Assembly: GCA_009667805.1 (NCBI GenBank)
Contig: CM019065.1
Coordinates: 151,006,101 to 151,070,100 of the forward strand
DNA from: Leptobrachium leishanense
Taxonomy: Eukaryota > Chordata > Amphibia > Anura > Megophryidae
DNA: 64,000 nt
Reading direction: 5' to 3'
Part shown: piece by piece, positions 1 through 11,757 of the stretch
Position numbering within the stretch: the first letter of the stretch is position 1
Layout: each line of letters starts with the position of its first letter
Notes under the pieces: model-generated
The model's database searches: none
Seen by the model: only the letters and a program-made list of their open reading frames with translations
What the model was told of the DNA's origin: nothing
Translations under genes and position numbers: made by a program

Positions 1-78
1 AATACCAAAAAGCAATAGTTTAGAGGACTCAAAGGGTTGCATGTGGCTGGTGGTCACAATAAGTACATACCATACATA

Positions 79-258
79 CAGGGTTATTCACAAAGAGCCG
101 ATCTGGAACCAAAATGGCACCGGCTTTCTAGCAGAGATAAGGTTATGCAACTGGTCAAAGCCACTCCTAGGACAGCGCTGTTTCAGGTTTGTTGAACCCT
201 CATCAGCTAGGATGTAGGCATGACCAGTTGCAGTGGATGCTTGGACCGTAAGGTAAAT
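79..258. mobile_element. Harbinger-type MITE remnant
   Basis: The stretch opens with CAGGGTTATTCA, the same terminus seen at 5027 and 59351, preceded by ATA. Bases about 131-178 are the reverse complement of the central part of the element at 1219-1565 (about 1320-1369), so this is a mosaic of two small families. No matching right end was found before the next element at 261. Class is inferred from the shared terminus only. Confidence 0.35.
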
Positions 259-260
259 TA

Positions 261-1161
261 CAGGGTTATCCAAAGAGATTCGAAAAGTCACCGCACGTTC
301 GGTGACTTTTCGTTCTCTTCAATTCGGTTCCTTTTGCCGATTGCATTTCGGTGACCCTGCGGTGTATTCAGCAAGCACCACAGGGCCCCCGAATTGCAGG
401 GAAAAGCTGCCGAAAACCTGACGAAAACTAACCGAATGCACGCTGAAAACAAGCAAAAACATCTGGATTAACCTTCGAAGAGGAGCCGAACAGGAGCCGA
501 AAAGGAGCCGAATCACACAGAGCCGAAGCAGCTGTGACGTAGAGGAGGCAGTGAATAAATTAGAAAAACCATTTGTATGAATCTGGGAAAATGAAACGCT
601 GTTTGCAAAGAAACTACTGAGCGAAAATGTCTGAAATTTTCACAGGAGGTCCAGGGAATGATAATAAAGAGGGCTGTTACAGAAAAAATAAGCAAACTGA
701 AAAAAAAAAAAAAAAAAATCGGACTTTTAATTTTTTTTTAAAAAATTCAGAAAAATGCTTAAAGTATCCTAAAAAATCTATAAATAAAGAGACTTTTGCG
801 GCAGAATTTTATAATGAACGGTTTATTAGATATTGAATTAAAACGGGAATATTTTTAACATTGAAGCCTATGGGATTCTCCTGAATAAATTTGCCGAATT
901 AAACCACCGAATGGCAGGGCATTAGGGGAACCTTTCACTGCTGGTTTGTGTTCTCTGAATAGCCGAAGCAGTGCTTCTCTATGGGGATTTCACTGCCCTC
1001 GAACAGGCACCGAACAGGCACCGTATGTTCAGGCAATTCGACAGGATTTGGCGAATTGCCTGCTCTCTGGATAGTCGAATGGCCAGGAAAGGTAACCGAA
1101 CGCTGATTTTCAGCGTTCGGTTACCTTTCTCAAGCAATTCGGATCTCTTTGGATAACCCTG
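261..1161. mobile_element. PIF/Harbinger-type non-autonomous element
   Basis: The element starts CAGGGTTATCCAAAGAG and ends with the reverse complement CTCTTTGGATAACCCTG. It is flanked on both sides by TTA (258-260 and 1162-1164), the 3-bp duplication typical of PIF/Harbinger. It is about 0.9 kb with no credible transposase. The subterminal bases carry a hairpin around CGAAAAGTCACCG. An A/T-rich tract sits near 700-740. The terminus is a variant of the CAGGGTTATTCA end found elsewhere in the window, so these probably form one superfamily of MITEs. Confidence 0.75.
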
Positions 1162-1218
1162 TTAGTGTCTATAAGGGTTGTGGTGGAGGACTAAAAGTGG
1201 GATAAAAAGCCTCCACAC

Positions 1219-1565
1219 TATAATAAGTGTGTTTATTATTGCAGAAGCCACTCGCACATCACAGCAATTCAAAGAATTGCATCCCAGAGTTCCTGTGCCA
1301 CATTCCCCATATGCAGCAAGGAGTGGCTTTGACCAGTTGCATAACCTTATCTCAGCTAGAAAGCCACAGTGTGGCATAGCATTGATTTTAGGGCTCTGTG
1401 TAATAACAGATCCAGGATGCATAAAAGTGAGACAGAGGTCATTTGCATATCCTACCCAGAGTTTCTTGCTGCATATGGGGAATGTGGCACAGGAACTCTG
1501 GGATGCAATTTTTTGAATTGCTGTGATGTGCGGGTGGCTTCTGCAATAATAAACACACTATATAT
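1219..1565. mobile_element. MITE with long terminal inverted repeats
   Basis: The left arm (about 1219-1318) reappears inverted at about 1466-1565. Both arms carry GTGTGTTTATTATTGCAG and the complement of CTTGCTGCATATGGGG. The element begins and ends in TATA-rich sequence, so a TA target is plausible (Tc1/mariner-like), but the exact target duplication cannot be fixed. The central loop matches 131-178 in reverse orientation. There is no coding capacity. Confidence 0.65.
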
Positions 1566-2957
1566 AAATACATTTTATATAAATATTGCAATGAAGTCTC
1601 CAGAGTGCACATCCCCTTGGCATGTGTTATTTATTTCAATTATATTTCATTATTTTAATGTTTATTTGAATAATTATTTTAAAGGGACACTCTATGCACC
1701 CTGACAACGTTGGCTCATTTAGAGCAGTCTGTGGAGGCACGAAGGGGCTGATGTTCTTTGAATGCGAGGCATCAAGGAGCTGTTATTTTTGTGGGAGCAT
1801 GAAAGGGCTGATTTTTGGCATTGAGAGGCTGATTTAGGCATTAAAAGCATGCCATGCACAACCCACAGAGCTTGAACTTGAATGTGTGTTATGACACTTC
1901 AGGGTAAGTACCCCCACTATTTTTCCTAGAAAAATGCACTGAATTTGTCAATTCGTTTCAGAGCTTTTCAAAGAATGTTATCTCTCTGTGTGTATTTTAG
2001 TACACTGGTTGAGGGTTTGAAGCTGGTGTTACCATCAGATTGCATTCTTGACAAACCTGCCTAGAGATGAATGAAGATGAATGAAAATGATGGAACCCCT
2101 AAAACCAGATGCAATGGGAGGAATCGAAAACATGTAAAAAAGGTTTGCTACAATGTTACAAATAGTTGCAACAATTGCAATTACTAGATCAATCACCTAG
2201 TGTCCCCTTTGACATTTGCACCGTCATTATGTTCCTGACAAAATATGGATCTATTTACCATCTTAAAACCTGAAGTTTTTTTTTTATTAAACATAAAAAG
2301 AGGACCAGGCACTCTGTATGATCTATCAGGAGTCTTTATTGCACAGATGCCACAATGTTTCAGTTCAAGCTTGAGCCTTTTTCAAGTGTTTGAGCAAAAT
2401 CATTGTGGCTAGGCTTGCCATTTGTCCAATTTTGACCCCGACAGTTCAGGATTGTATTCATGTGTTTGGGTTTCAGACCCCATCCCACCCGGATACATTA
2501 TTCAGACTGGACCAGGCCCGGACTGGTGGCTGCAGTTCTTTCTGCCTGTGTAATTGCCTCTGCGTCGTCTGTGTAATACAAAGTACAAGTTTATGCCAGT
2601 ATAATACATTGCTGGTCTCCAGCCTGACAGGGGCACTGTGTAGAGACAATAGAACATGGACACCTGCTGGAGACTGTGCGACAGGAGGGGGAGAGGAAGG
2701 ATTGTGGAACCTAGAAACTGCGTGCACTATTTTTGAACAGTACTGGCTCGTTGAGAGATGAAATGAACATTTAAGCTGCCGTGGAATACTTTTGGCTAAG
2801 TGGAACTTCAGAGGACGGAAAAGGGTAATTTACACAAAAAAAGGCTGCCCAGAAGTGCAAAGTAATCTCTTACTGCACCATATACTGTGCTGGGATCTCT
2901 CTCTCTCTCTTCAGACTAACTTCTGCATCTGCTTTCAGACCGACCAGCAGCTGCACC
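1566..2957. other. Intergenic, no gene recognised
   Basis: No convincing coding region. Bases about 2290-2410 resemble the 3' end of a Penelope-like element: a block ending in TTTATTGCACAGATGCC and a TGAAAAAGG/GAAACATTG arrangement on the minus strand, similar to the degenerate ribozyme-bearing tails of that class. This is only suggestive. A stretch near 2510 starts CAGGCCCGGACTGG, which resembles a hAT terminus, but no partner end was found. Confidence 0.3.
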
Positions 2958-4687
2958 CAGGGCCGCCATCAGGGCATTGCGCCCCATGGTGTAGTAAGGG
3001 GCCCAGGCCCCACCGTCGGCGGCACCCTTACTTTTTAATAGCTCCTGTATCAGACTCCGGAGCTGTGTACAGTGGCCAGCCACTTCCACATAAAACACTT
3101 CCTGGCTGTCTGGCGGGGCGGGCCTAGCAGCGTGCGTGTGCCTCCATAGCACGTTGCTTTGGCTCCGCCCTCCAGTTACATGTGAGACAGATACGTGGAG
3201 AAGAAAAGACATTTAGAAGAAGCAGCAGAAGGATCAGCAGAAGGAGAAGAAGACCGGTGGAGCGGTGAGCCAAGGCCCAGCCAGACCCAGGCACAGCAAG
3301 ACCCCAGGGCCCAGCCAGGCCCAGCCAGACCCCAAGGCTCAGCCAGACCTAGGCCCAGCCATACCCCGGGGCCCAGCCAGTCCCAGGTGCAGCCAGACCC
3401 CAAGGCTCAGCCAAACTCCGGGCCCAGCCAGGGCCCTGCCAGACCCCAGGCCCAGCCAGACCCCAGGCCCAGTCAGACCCAGGCCCAGCCATACCCAGGC
3501 CCAGCCAGACCCCAGGGCCTAGCCAGACCCCAGGCCCAGCCAGACCCCAGGGTCAAGCCAGACCCCAGGGTACAGCCAGACCCAGGCCCAGCAAGACCCC
3601 AGGGCCCAGCCAGACCCAGGCACAGCCAGACCCCAAGGGTCAGCCAGACCCTGGCCCAGCCAAACCTCAGGGCCCAGCCAGGCCCAGCCAGACCCCAGGC
3701 CCAGCCAAACCCCAGGCCCAGCCAGACCCTAGGCCCAGCCATACCCCAGGGCCTAGCTAGACCCCAGGCCCAGCCAAACCCAGGCTCCGGCAGACCCCAA
3801 CCAGGCTCAGCCAAACTCCGGGCCCAGCCAGGACCCTGCCAGACCCCAGGCCCAGCCAGACCCCAGGCCCCAGCCAGACCCCAGGGTACAATCAGACCAC
3901 AAGCACAGCCAGACCCCAGGGTACAGCTAGAGCTGAAGGCTCAGCCAGACCCAGGCCCAACCACACCCCAGGGCCCAGCCAGACCCCAGGCCTCAGCAAG
4001 ACCCCAGGCCCAGTCAGACCCAGGCCCAGCCAGACCCCAAGGCCCAGCCAGACCCCTGGCCCCAACCAGACCCCAGGGTACAGCCAGACCCCAGGGCCCA
4101 GCCAGACCCCAGGGCCCAGCCAAACCAAGGCCCAGTCAGACCCCAGGGCCCAGCCAAACCAAGGCCCGGCCAGACCACAGGGCCCAGCCAAACCAAGGCC
4201 CAGCCAGGCCCCAGGGCCTAACCAAGGCCCAGCCAGACCCCAGGACCTAACCAAGGCCCAGCCAGACCCCAGAGCCTAACCAAGGCCCAGCCAGACCCCA
4301 GGGCCTTATCAAGGCCTAGCCAAGGCCCATGGCCCAGCCATGACTCAAGGCCCAGACCAGCCCCAGCAAAGGCCCAGCTAAGCCTATAGGCCCAGACGAG
4401 ACCCTGGTTCCAGGCCAGCCTTTAGGGCCTAGGCCAGGGCCCAGCCAAGCCCAAGGGCCATCATACACACAGCACATTTCTGTGAGGTTTATGGTGGCTA
4501 TGGAGCTCTATGATACACTCCTACACACTGCACTTTACTGTGAGTTTTATTGCTGTGGAACTGTGTTATGTCTTTTTTCTTGTTTCTGGAAGGGAAAGTG
4601 CAAAAAGCTGTTAAAGGTTGAGGGAGTTCACGGGGGCCCCATCGTGAGGTTCAGTAAGGGGCCCTATCATTTCTGATGGCTGCCCTG
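2958..4687. mobile_element. Non-autonomous hAT carrying a GC-rich minisatellite
   Basis: The left end reads CAGGGCCGCCATCAG and the right end CTGATGGCTGCCCTG. The element is flanked by perfect 8-bp direct repeats GCTGCACC (2950-2957 and 4688-4695), diagnostic of hAT-type transposition. The interior holds unique sequence to about 3260, then a minisatellite, then a 3' module at about 4455-4680. It is the smaller relative of the element at 59759-63084, sharing both ends, the 3' module and the general design. No transposase is encoded, so it would depend on one supplied in trans. Confidence 0.9.
3265..4450. repeat. GC-rich minisatellite (CCAGCCAGACCCCAGG-type)
   Basis: Imperfect tandem units of roughly 15-20 bp built on CCCAGCCAGACCCCAGG fill this interval. 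Because many units are multiples of three, long open frames exist on both strands, for example 3195-4250 on the plus strand (proline/glutamine rich). These show only the periodicity of the satellite, with no recognisable domain, and are not annotated as genes. Confidence 0.9.
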
Positions 4688-4695
4688 GCTGCACC

Positions 4696-5023
4696 TCACA
4701 GCTCTGGAGTCACTAAACAATTAACAGTCCTTTTTGCGACTGTGGTAGATGCAAAAATGAATATTAGATGGGAACAACCATTGTAGCTCAAGCTAAGAGA
4801 ATAAAGGACACAAATGGTTGGTCCATTGATACAACAGCACAATTTCACTAGATCCAGCCCAGCTGTGTGAGAAATGCCAGCTCTGAGAACTTGATATGAA
4901 TTGAATTTGCAAAATCACTTAAAAATAATTATTCGTAAAGAACCTGCCCTGTTGTCCTGCAGTGCAAAGGACAGCACAATCCATGACCCCCATCGGGTTA
5001 TTATTGCATAAGGACACTGAGAC
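4696..5023. other. Intergenic, nothing recognised
   Basis: About 330 bases between the GC-rich hAT and the next MITE. No open frame of interest, tandem repeat or terminus was seen. Confidence 0.5.
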
Positions 5024-5026
5024 ATA

Positions 5027-5217
5027 CAGGGTTATTCAGAGAGCGTGAAAAGTAGGAGAATGACTGGAGAATGACTGGAGAATGAAAAATTCTAGGTCAA
5101 AATAGCCAAACCAGAAAAATTCTCCCTTTCATCTCACTTTCCAAATCGGCTATTTTGACCTAGAATTTTTCATTCTTCAGTCATTCTCCTGCTTTTCACC
5201 CTCTCTGAATAACCCTG
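5027..5217. mobile_element. Short Harbinger-type MITE
   Basis: Termini CAGGGTTATTCAGAGAG and CTCTCTGAATAACCCTG are perfect inverts, flanked by ATA on both sides (5024-5026 and 5218-5220). Internally it is close to palindromic: GGAGAATGA and a block with CCTAGAATTTTTC-like complements recur on both arms, so the single strand could fold into a near-complete hairpin. The copy at 59351-59531 is the same family. Confidence 0.8.
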
Positions 5218-5350
5218 ATAGTAAAGCCGACAATGCACGTGTGTGATTGTATACTGACCCAGCCATGCGACGCCATCATAAGGGGCCTCAGTCATCCTTC
5301 ATAAGCAAAGTATATACTCTACATAAACAAATATGCCACCCGATGTTTGA

Positions 5351-6997
5351 GTGTTCATGTTTGGCTTGAAGGAAAGGTGGCAATCGCAATTGTGGCTCAT
5401 GTGCAATAAAGTATTCAGAAATACCATACAGAGTGCCCGGTCTGCTTTTGGATTAGCTGTATTGGAATTGAGTCTATTGGAGGCAATTGGAGTATTGATC
5501 TTTTCTTCAGTATTTATCAAAGAGAAACCTATAACAGGAGACATGCAATTCATTAATAAAAACTTACTAATTCAAAGTGACTGGTTGACTCAGGACAAGG
5601 TTTTGCAGCAATTAAACAAAGTGAATGTGAATAAAGCCCCAGGGCCAGATGGAATTCACCTGGGAGTACTGAGGGAGCTATGTGTTGAAATATGTAAACC
5701 TCTGTTCTTAATCTTTCAAGATTCTTTTCTTACAGGAATTGTACCAGAGGATTGGAGAAAAGCTGACGTGGTCCCTTTATTTAAGAAAGGTTTAAAATGT
5801 GTGCCTGGGAATTATAGACCTGTGAGCTTAACATCTGTGGTTGGGAAAGTATTTGAGGGGTTACTAAGGGATAATATTCAGGAATTTATTGGGAGGTATA
5901 ATGTAATTGGCAAAAATCAGCATGGTTTTATGAAGCACAGATCATGTCAGACTAACCTAATTACGTTCTATGAGGAAGTAGGTAGAAGTTTAGATCAGGG
6001 GGTTGCAGTGGATGTGATTTACTTGGATTTTGCCAAAGCTTTCAACACAGTTTCACACAAAAGGTTACTATTTAAATTAAGAAAAATTGGTCTAGATCAA
6101 AATACTTGTTCTTGGATAGGAAACTGGCTAAAAGATAAGGTACAGAGAGTGGTCATAAATGGTACATTTTCAAGATGGACATCAATGGTAAGTGGTGTCC
6201 CTCAGGGGTCTGTTATAGGACCAATACTATCCAATTTATTTATAAATGACCTTGAGATAGGCATTGAAAGTCATGTATCAGTGTTTGCAGATGACACAAA
6301 ACTAGGCAAAGTAATATAATGTGAGCAGGATGTTACTTCGCTGCAGAGGGATTTAGATAGATTGGGGGACTGGGCACTTAAATGGCAGATGAAATTTAAT
6401 GTAGATAAATGCAAAGTTATGCACTTTGGAGTGAAGAACACACAAGCAACTTATTCCCTAAATGGTACGGAGTTAGGGAAATCCAAGCAGGAGAAGGATT
6501 TGGGAATAATCATAGACTTCAAACTAAGTAACAAGGTGCAATGTCAAACGGAAGCCACCAAGGCCAGCAAGGTATTGGCATGCATTAAAAGGGGAGTTCA
6601 CTCTCGGGATGAAAACATAATTATGCCTCTGTATAAATCAATGGTAAGACCGCAACTTGAATATGCTGTGCAATTTTGGGCACCTGTCTTAAGAAAGGAT
6701 ATTATAGCGCTAGAAAAAGTGCAGAGACGGGCGACTAAATTAATAAGGGGAATGGAAGGGTTAAGTTATGAGGAAAGACTAACGAGCTTAAACCTGTTTA
6801 GTTTAGAGAAACGGTGCCTTAGAAGGGATCTGATAACCTTATATAAATATATACGGGGCCATTATAAACCATTATCTGGAAACCTATTCATTAACAGGAC
6901 TATACACAGGACTATACACAGGACACAAGGTCACCCATTTAGGCTGGACAAAAGGAAATTCAGCCTAAAGCATAGGAAGGGTTATTTTTTACGGTGA
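5351..6997 (+). pseudogene. CR1 LINE reverse transcriptase (5'-truncated, broken)
   Basis: Encodes the reverse transcriptase of a CR1-clade non-LTR retrotransposon, which would copy its own RNA at a nicked target. Visible motifs in order are [36 protein letters not shown] with its catalytic Asp, [21 protein letters not shown] with the catalytic Asp pair, then the EKDLGIIID and YKSMVRPQLEYA thumb region. The endonuclease half is missing and credible LINE sequence begins only at about 5490. A TAA stop at 6317-6319 interrupts the frame where the copy at 25843 reads CAA, consistent with one C-to-T change. Near 6985 two extra T residues shift the frame before the C-terminus. Clearly a dead copy. 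Confidence 0.88.
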
Positions 6998-7318
6998 GAA
7001 CAATAAAGCTGTGGAATTCTCTGCCTGTTGAGGTGGTTGGGTCAGAGACTGTACAGACTTTTAAAAAACGACTGAGTGACTTCCTGCAGACACAGAATAT
7101 TAAGGGTTATAATATTTAATATGTGGGTAAGCTTCTTGATCCAAGGAGAAATCTGACTGCCATTCTGGGGTCAAGAAGGAATTTTTCCCCAGTTTGTTGC
7201 ATATTGGCGAGCATTTCAGACTGGGTTTTTTGCCTTCTTTTGGATCAACAGCAGTAGGTGTTGTGTGAGAGGCTGAACCCGATGGACGCATGTCTTTTTT
7301 TTCAGCCTATGTAACTAT
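5490..7318 (+). mobile_element. CR1-type LINE, 5'-truncated
   Basis: The body is the reverse transcriptase fragment above. The 3' untranslated part runs through about 7100-7318, with a block containing CTGCCATTCTGGGGTCAAG and ending in TCAGCCTATGTAACTATG. CR1 elements end in short octamer-like repeats rather than poly(A), and the TAACTATG end fits. No target duplication was seen, as is normal for CR1. The same 3' end is present at 27010-27219. Confidence 0.85.
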
Positions 7319-8590
7319 GATCAAGCAATAGGCATAAACCCGTCCCGTCTCATCCACATTTATTTTTTTCTAGAAGATATGAGGACATTGTAAGGACTTT
7401 ACACAACAGGATACTGTGCACTGATTCACATACTCTTACTTCTAAAAAAAAACAACTTGTAAGGAAGTAAAGTGAAATCAAGGTAATTTCAGGGAGTGGG
7501 GATGAAACTATGAAAATGAAAGGTGAGCGGAACTTGCTTGTTTAAATTCCAAACAATCTAATGTCTAAAAAAATTACACTATAACTAACAATTCTGAGAG
7601 TTAGTACAGTTTCAGATATTATTGTAATTGTTATAAAATCAGGAGAACATGAGAATACTGAGTGTTTTTAATTTCTTCTAATTATTTAACCCCGTAATGT
7701 CGATATCTTGACTGGCACCAGCCTGGCTTAAACGCCACAGGACAGTATAGTGCACAAGTCACCATACCGCTGTGTGGAGAAGCAGAGTTCTTTGGACCTC
7801 GGTATCTCTATTTTATACATATCACTACATCAATTGAGGTGTCATTGGAAAGGTCAGTATCTGTTTTTTCCAAAGATATCAAACATGATTATGTAAAATG
7901 TAAAAATAAAAAAAATTAAATAAATGAAAAAAAAAATTCTTTTTTTTCTTTGTTCTAGACAGTGGCACTTTGTGCTTTTGCTTATAAAGCAAACCATTAC
8001 ACTTCGATAACTCACCTAATTTCCCACAGGGGGAGCAAGTGTGGAGGTGATGGTGCAAAGCATTGTTAAGCACTGTTACGCTTTTCCATGTAACACACAA
8101 GCCGCCGCACTGCTGCAAGTAGAGGCAGGGTACTGTGGATCCCCGTATCTATGTTATTAACACCCCACATGTTCAAGTGAGATGTCATTGCCAGAATCTG
8201 GCCTTACTGACAATATCAATCATGACTGTATAAAATGAAGAAAATTAAATGAAAAATACAATAATTCTTTTTTTTTCTTTTTTTCTTCTAAAGCACTAGC
8301 ATTGTCCATTTTCACATATAAAATGACCAGTGCCACTGCCATTACTCACCTTCTCATTTGCCATTCTGGGATTGCTCAATGTTTTATTCATAGTAATATT
8401 ATTCATAAAATGCAATGCTCCAAAATACAAATGAAAATTTTAATTTTTTTCTCTGTTTTGGTTAAAATTGTGTATTTCCTTAGTAAAATGGTTATAGTAT
8501 GGTAATAGTTATCTCTCATCAGTCCATCACTCTCACCAGTCCATTCTCACAGTGCAGTGCTTTCCTCCTGTTTCCACCCCCAACCCTTCT
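7319..8590. other. AT-rich intergenic with degraded repeat
   Basis: No gene recognised. Bases about 7690-8120 contain a block around GTCATTGGAAAGGTCAG followed by TCCAAAGATATCAAACATG. It is distantly similar to the repeats at 17410-17486 and 48410-48480, suggesting an old copy of the same hAT-like family. Several A/T homopolymers occur. Confidence 0.45.
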
Positions 8591-8591
8591 A

Positions 8592-8745
8592 GATTGTAAA
8601 TTCCCACAGGAATAGGGCCCTCATTCCTTCCTGTACTGGTATGTCAAATGTTGTTCAATGTATAGTAACCCTGTCTATATTGTGCCCATTGTACAGCGCT
8701 GCTGAATATGCTGGTGCTTCATAAATAAAGAATAATAATAATAAT
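8592..8745 (+). mobile_element. SINE-like / LINE 3'-end repeat
   Basis: Starts GATTGTAAATTCCCACAGG, contains TTGTACAGCGCTGCTGAATA and ends in a CAATAATAATAATAA-type tail. The same unit lies at 17647-17804, and its 3' part occurs inverted at about 29100-29165 and 63110-63165. The layout (conserved body plus simple tail) is that of a SINE or truncated LINE 3' end; the family name is not known to me. Confidence 0.6.
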
Positions 8746-9225
8746 CTTGACTTGCATTGTAATGCATTGAAAAGCATTTATTAGCATATTATAAGATAAT
8801 TTTCACACCTTTTTAAAGCAAGATTAGTGTGTCCCCTGTGGAGAAAGGAAATCCTATCGTTTATGGGTCTCCAAGCACCCTTGAGACACATAAAACCAAT
8901 TGACAATATACGGTATCAATAATAAAAAATTGTATAGTACATCACACATAGGGTGATACCCCTAACAATACAGCACAATGCAGAATATAATTAATGCAAT
9001 GTATTCTTAGATTATAACCACTCACAGGCTGTCACTACTGGGAAGACACGTAGCAGGTTCTTGAATTTCTCCAGGCCAAGATGATAGCCTTAAGGGAAGA
9101 ATAATAACAATAGTGTAGATAGCCAAGCAATCATAAAAACAACGTTTTTATTGCGCTTACAGAAATTTAAAACAAATGGAGCATAACATCACCAACTCCC
9201 ATGACCCAATTCGTCTGAAGGTGTT

Positions 9226-9262
9226 GCTCAACGCGTTTCGTCACGTGGACTTCATCAGGAGC
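9226..9262 (-). ncRNA. Hammerhead-ribozyme-like motif, left Penelope copy
   Basis: On the minus strand the order is GCTC, CTGATGA, an extra A, GTC-CACGT-GAC (short stem II), GAAAC, GC, GTT, then GAGC. GCTC and GAGC would pair as stem I around the cut after GTT, and ACGCGT is palindromic, as in minimal hammerheads that act as dimers. Hammerhead motifs are known in the terminal repeats of Penelope-like elements. The extra A after CTGATGA departs from the textbook core, so activity is uncertain. Confidence 0.55.
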
Positions 9263-9870
9263 GTGAAAAAGTCCCATCTGATATCCCTCTAATATACCCA
9301 AATGAAAATCAATTAACCAATCAAAGAAAGCAGAAAAAACGGAAATACGAACGAACGAAAAATCGGAAGAACCGAAAAAGCGGAAGTCACAATACGAAAC
9401 GAAAACAAAACGAAAAAACGTCCCGCAAAGTACTTCCGGCTTGATAAACCGGAAGAAGTAATCCATCGAATGGTGCACCGCACAGCGCTAGCCCCTGTTG
9501 GCCGGAACAGTTCTCATCACATCCTGGGTCTGCCAGCCGTGGGAACCCCTCCGGGCAAAGATCCGACAATAAGGGCACTTTCGGTTCCAATATTTCCATG
9601 GAGATGATCCTATTAAAAAGCCGATATGAAGTCACTGCCGCCATCTTTGAAAACGGCAATTCAGATATGGCCAGATGATCTCCTAATATAGATAAGCCTG
9701 ATGTAAAATCGCTATCGCCATCTTTGAAAACGGCAATTCAGGTGCAGCCAGATGGATAGACTCCCGTTGTAGATGAACATGAGATGTGATATAAAATATA
9801 ATAAATAAAATAAAATACAGAAGGTTATAAAACTCAATAATAAACTATTAAAATATTAAGTAATGATTAG

Positions 9871-11022
9871 TTATTCGCGCAAAAAGCACACTAAATCTAT
9901 ATCACAGTTTAACCCCTGCGGTTCCAATGTCTTGAGTCTATATATCCAATAGGTTTCTCGTCTAGACAGTCTATTGACTCTGTTGCCCCCCCTCCAATCC
10001 CCCTTCACCATTTCTATCCCAAAACATAACAATAATTCTTCTTTAAATCTGGGACAAGCATTACAGTGCACTGGCAAGGGGTGGGTTCGCATATTGTTCC
10101 TGATGTTATTCTGATGTTCCAGTAATCTACATTTAAGTTTACGCATGGTACGACCCACATATTGGACACCACAGGGACATTGAATCAGATACACTACAAA
10201 CGTGGTGTTGCACGTAATTTCACTCTTAATTGAGAATAATTCTCCTGTAGAGTGACTTGAATAACCTTTAACTGTTGCTGGTAAAAATCGACATGCTTTA
10301 CATGTTCCACATCGTTTAAAACCGTTATGCCCCACCAGAGGTTCCTTATCCGGACCCTGAGGAATACTGGGTGCTAGCATGTTCTTAAAATTATTAGTTT
10401 ATCTGTAAATTATAGAGGGTTGTAATGGTATATCCTTCCCTAAAATGGGATCTTGTAATAGGAGAGGCCAGTGTTTCTTAACAATCTTCTCCATCTGTCT
10501 ATATCCCGTGTTAAAATTAGTCAAAAAGGCATATCTACTTATATTGGTACTTCTTTTATTTCTAGTTTTGAAGAGATCTTTTCTGTGTATTTTCATCACT
10601 TCCTGCATTGTCTTATTAACTTCCCCTGTGTCATATTCCTTCTGTATTAGTTTATTTTCAATATATTTCGATTGTTCAATGAAATCGGTTAATTTGGTAC
10701 AGTTTCGTCGAACTCTAATGAATTGACTCCTCGGTGTAGACTTCAACCAAGACGGATGGTGACAACTACCCCGGTGGACATAACCATTGCCATCGGTAGG
10801 TTTAAAATAACACTTGGTAACCACTCTATTGGCATCGCTACTTATGGTGAGGTCTAAAAAATCTATCTGATGATCACTAAACATAGGATTAAACTTAAGG
10901 GAAAACTCATTACAATTAATATACTCAGTGAATGCATCTAGAGTCCCTTGGGAACCCTCCCAAATGACCAAGACGTCATCTATGTATCGTCGCCAGAGGA
11001 CCAGGCTCGCCCCATTATATTT
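9871..11022 (-). pseudogene. Penelope-like RT C-terminus plus GIY-YIG endonuclease
   Basis: Read from 11022 leftwards, the frame opens in the reverse transcriptase palm with YIDDV, the catalytic motif, then a Penelope-type RT C-terminus and linker to about 10402. A TAA at 10401-10399 stops the frame. The same frame continues and encodes a CGTCKAC cysteine pair, then a GIY-YIG-type nuclease with VVYLIQC, QYVGRT and a downstream CRLLEH basic block, ending at 9871. In the family, RT and nuclease form one protein that nicks DNA and primes reverse transcription. The N-terminal half is absent through 5' truncation. The in-frame stop and truncation make this copy inactive; otherwise the nuclease domain looks complete. 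Confidence 0.85.
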
Positions 11023-11049
11023 TACAGATAAACTAATAATTTTAAGAAC

Positions 11050-11560
11050 ATGCTAGCACCCAGTATTCCTCAGGGTCCGGATAAGGAACCTCTGGTGGGG
11101 CATAACGGTTTTAAACGATGTGGAACATGTAAAGCATGTCGATTTTTACCAGCAACAGTTAAAGGTTATTCAAGTCACTCTACAGGAGAATTATTCTCAA
11201 TTAAGGGTGAAATTACGTGCAACACCACGTTTGTAGTGTATCTGATTCAATGTCCCTGTGGTGTCCAATATGTGGGTCGTACCATGCGTAAGCTTAAATG
11301 TAGATTACTGGAACATCAGAATAACATCAGGAACAATATGCGAACCCACCCCTTTGCCAGTGCACTGTAATGCTTGTCCCAGATTTAAAGAAGAATTATT
11401 GTTATGTTTTGGGATAGAAATGGTGAAGGGGGATTGGAGGGGGGGCAACAGAGTCAATAGACTGTCTAGACGAGAAACCTATTGGATATATAGACCCAAG
11501 ACATTGGAACCGCAGGGGTTAAACTGTGATATAGATTTAGTGTGCTTTTTGCGCGAATAA
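11050..11560 (+). pseudogene. Penelope-like GIY-YIG endonuclease, second copy, frameshifted
   Basis: This is the inverted partner of the nuclease at 9871-10380, starting MLAPSIPQGPDKEPL and carrying the same CGTCKAC, VVYLIQC and QYVGRT motifs. Near 11350 a run reads CCCCTTTGCC where the left copy has CCCCTTGCC; the extra T breaks the frame, so translation continues in another frame to 11560 (RETYWIY to the C-terminus). No reverse transcriptase palm precedes it, because the copy begins in the linker at about 11023. Very similar to its partner over the whole domain, so both presumably came from one insertion event or closely related templates. Confidence 0.85.
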
Positions 11561-11757
11561 CTAATCACTACTTAATATTTTAATAGTTTATTATTGAGTT
11601 TTATAACCTTCTGTATTTTATTTTATTTATTATATTTTATATCACATCTCATGTTCATCTACAACGGGAGTCTATCCATCTGGCTGCACCTGAATTGCCG
11701 TTTTCAAAGATGGCGATAGCAATTTTACATCAGGCTTATCTATATCGGGAGATCATC

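Noticed and set aside
3195..4250. Plus-strand frame of 351 codons rich in Gln, Pro and Arg
   Set aside because: Satellite-encoded; both strands are open across the same array and the array lies inside a non-autonomous hAT.
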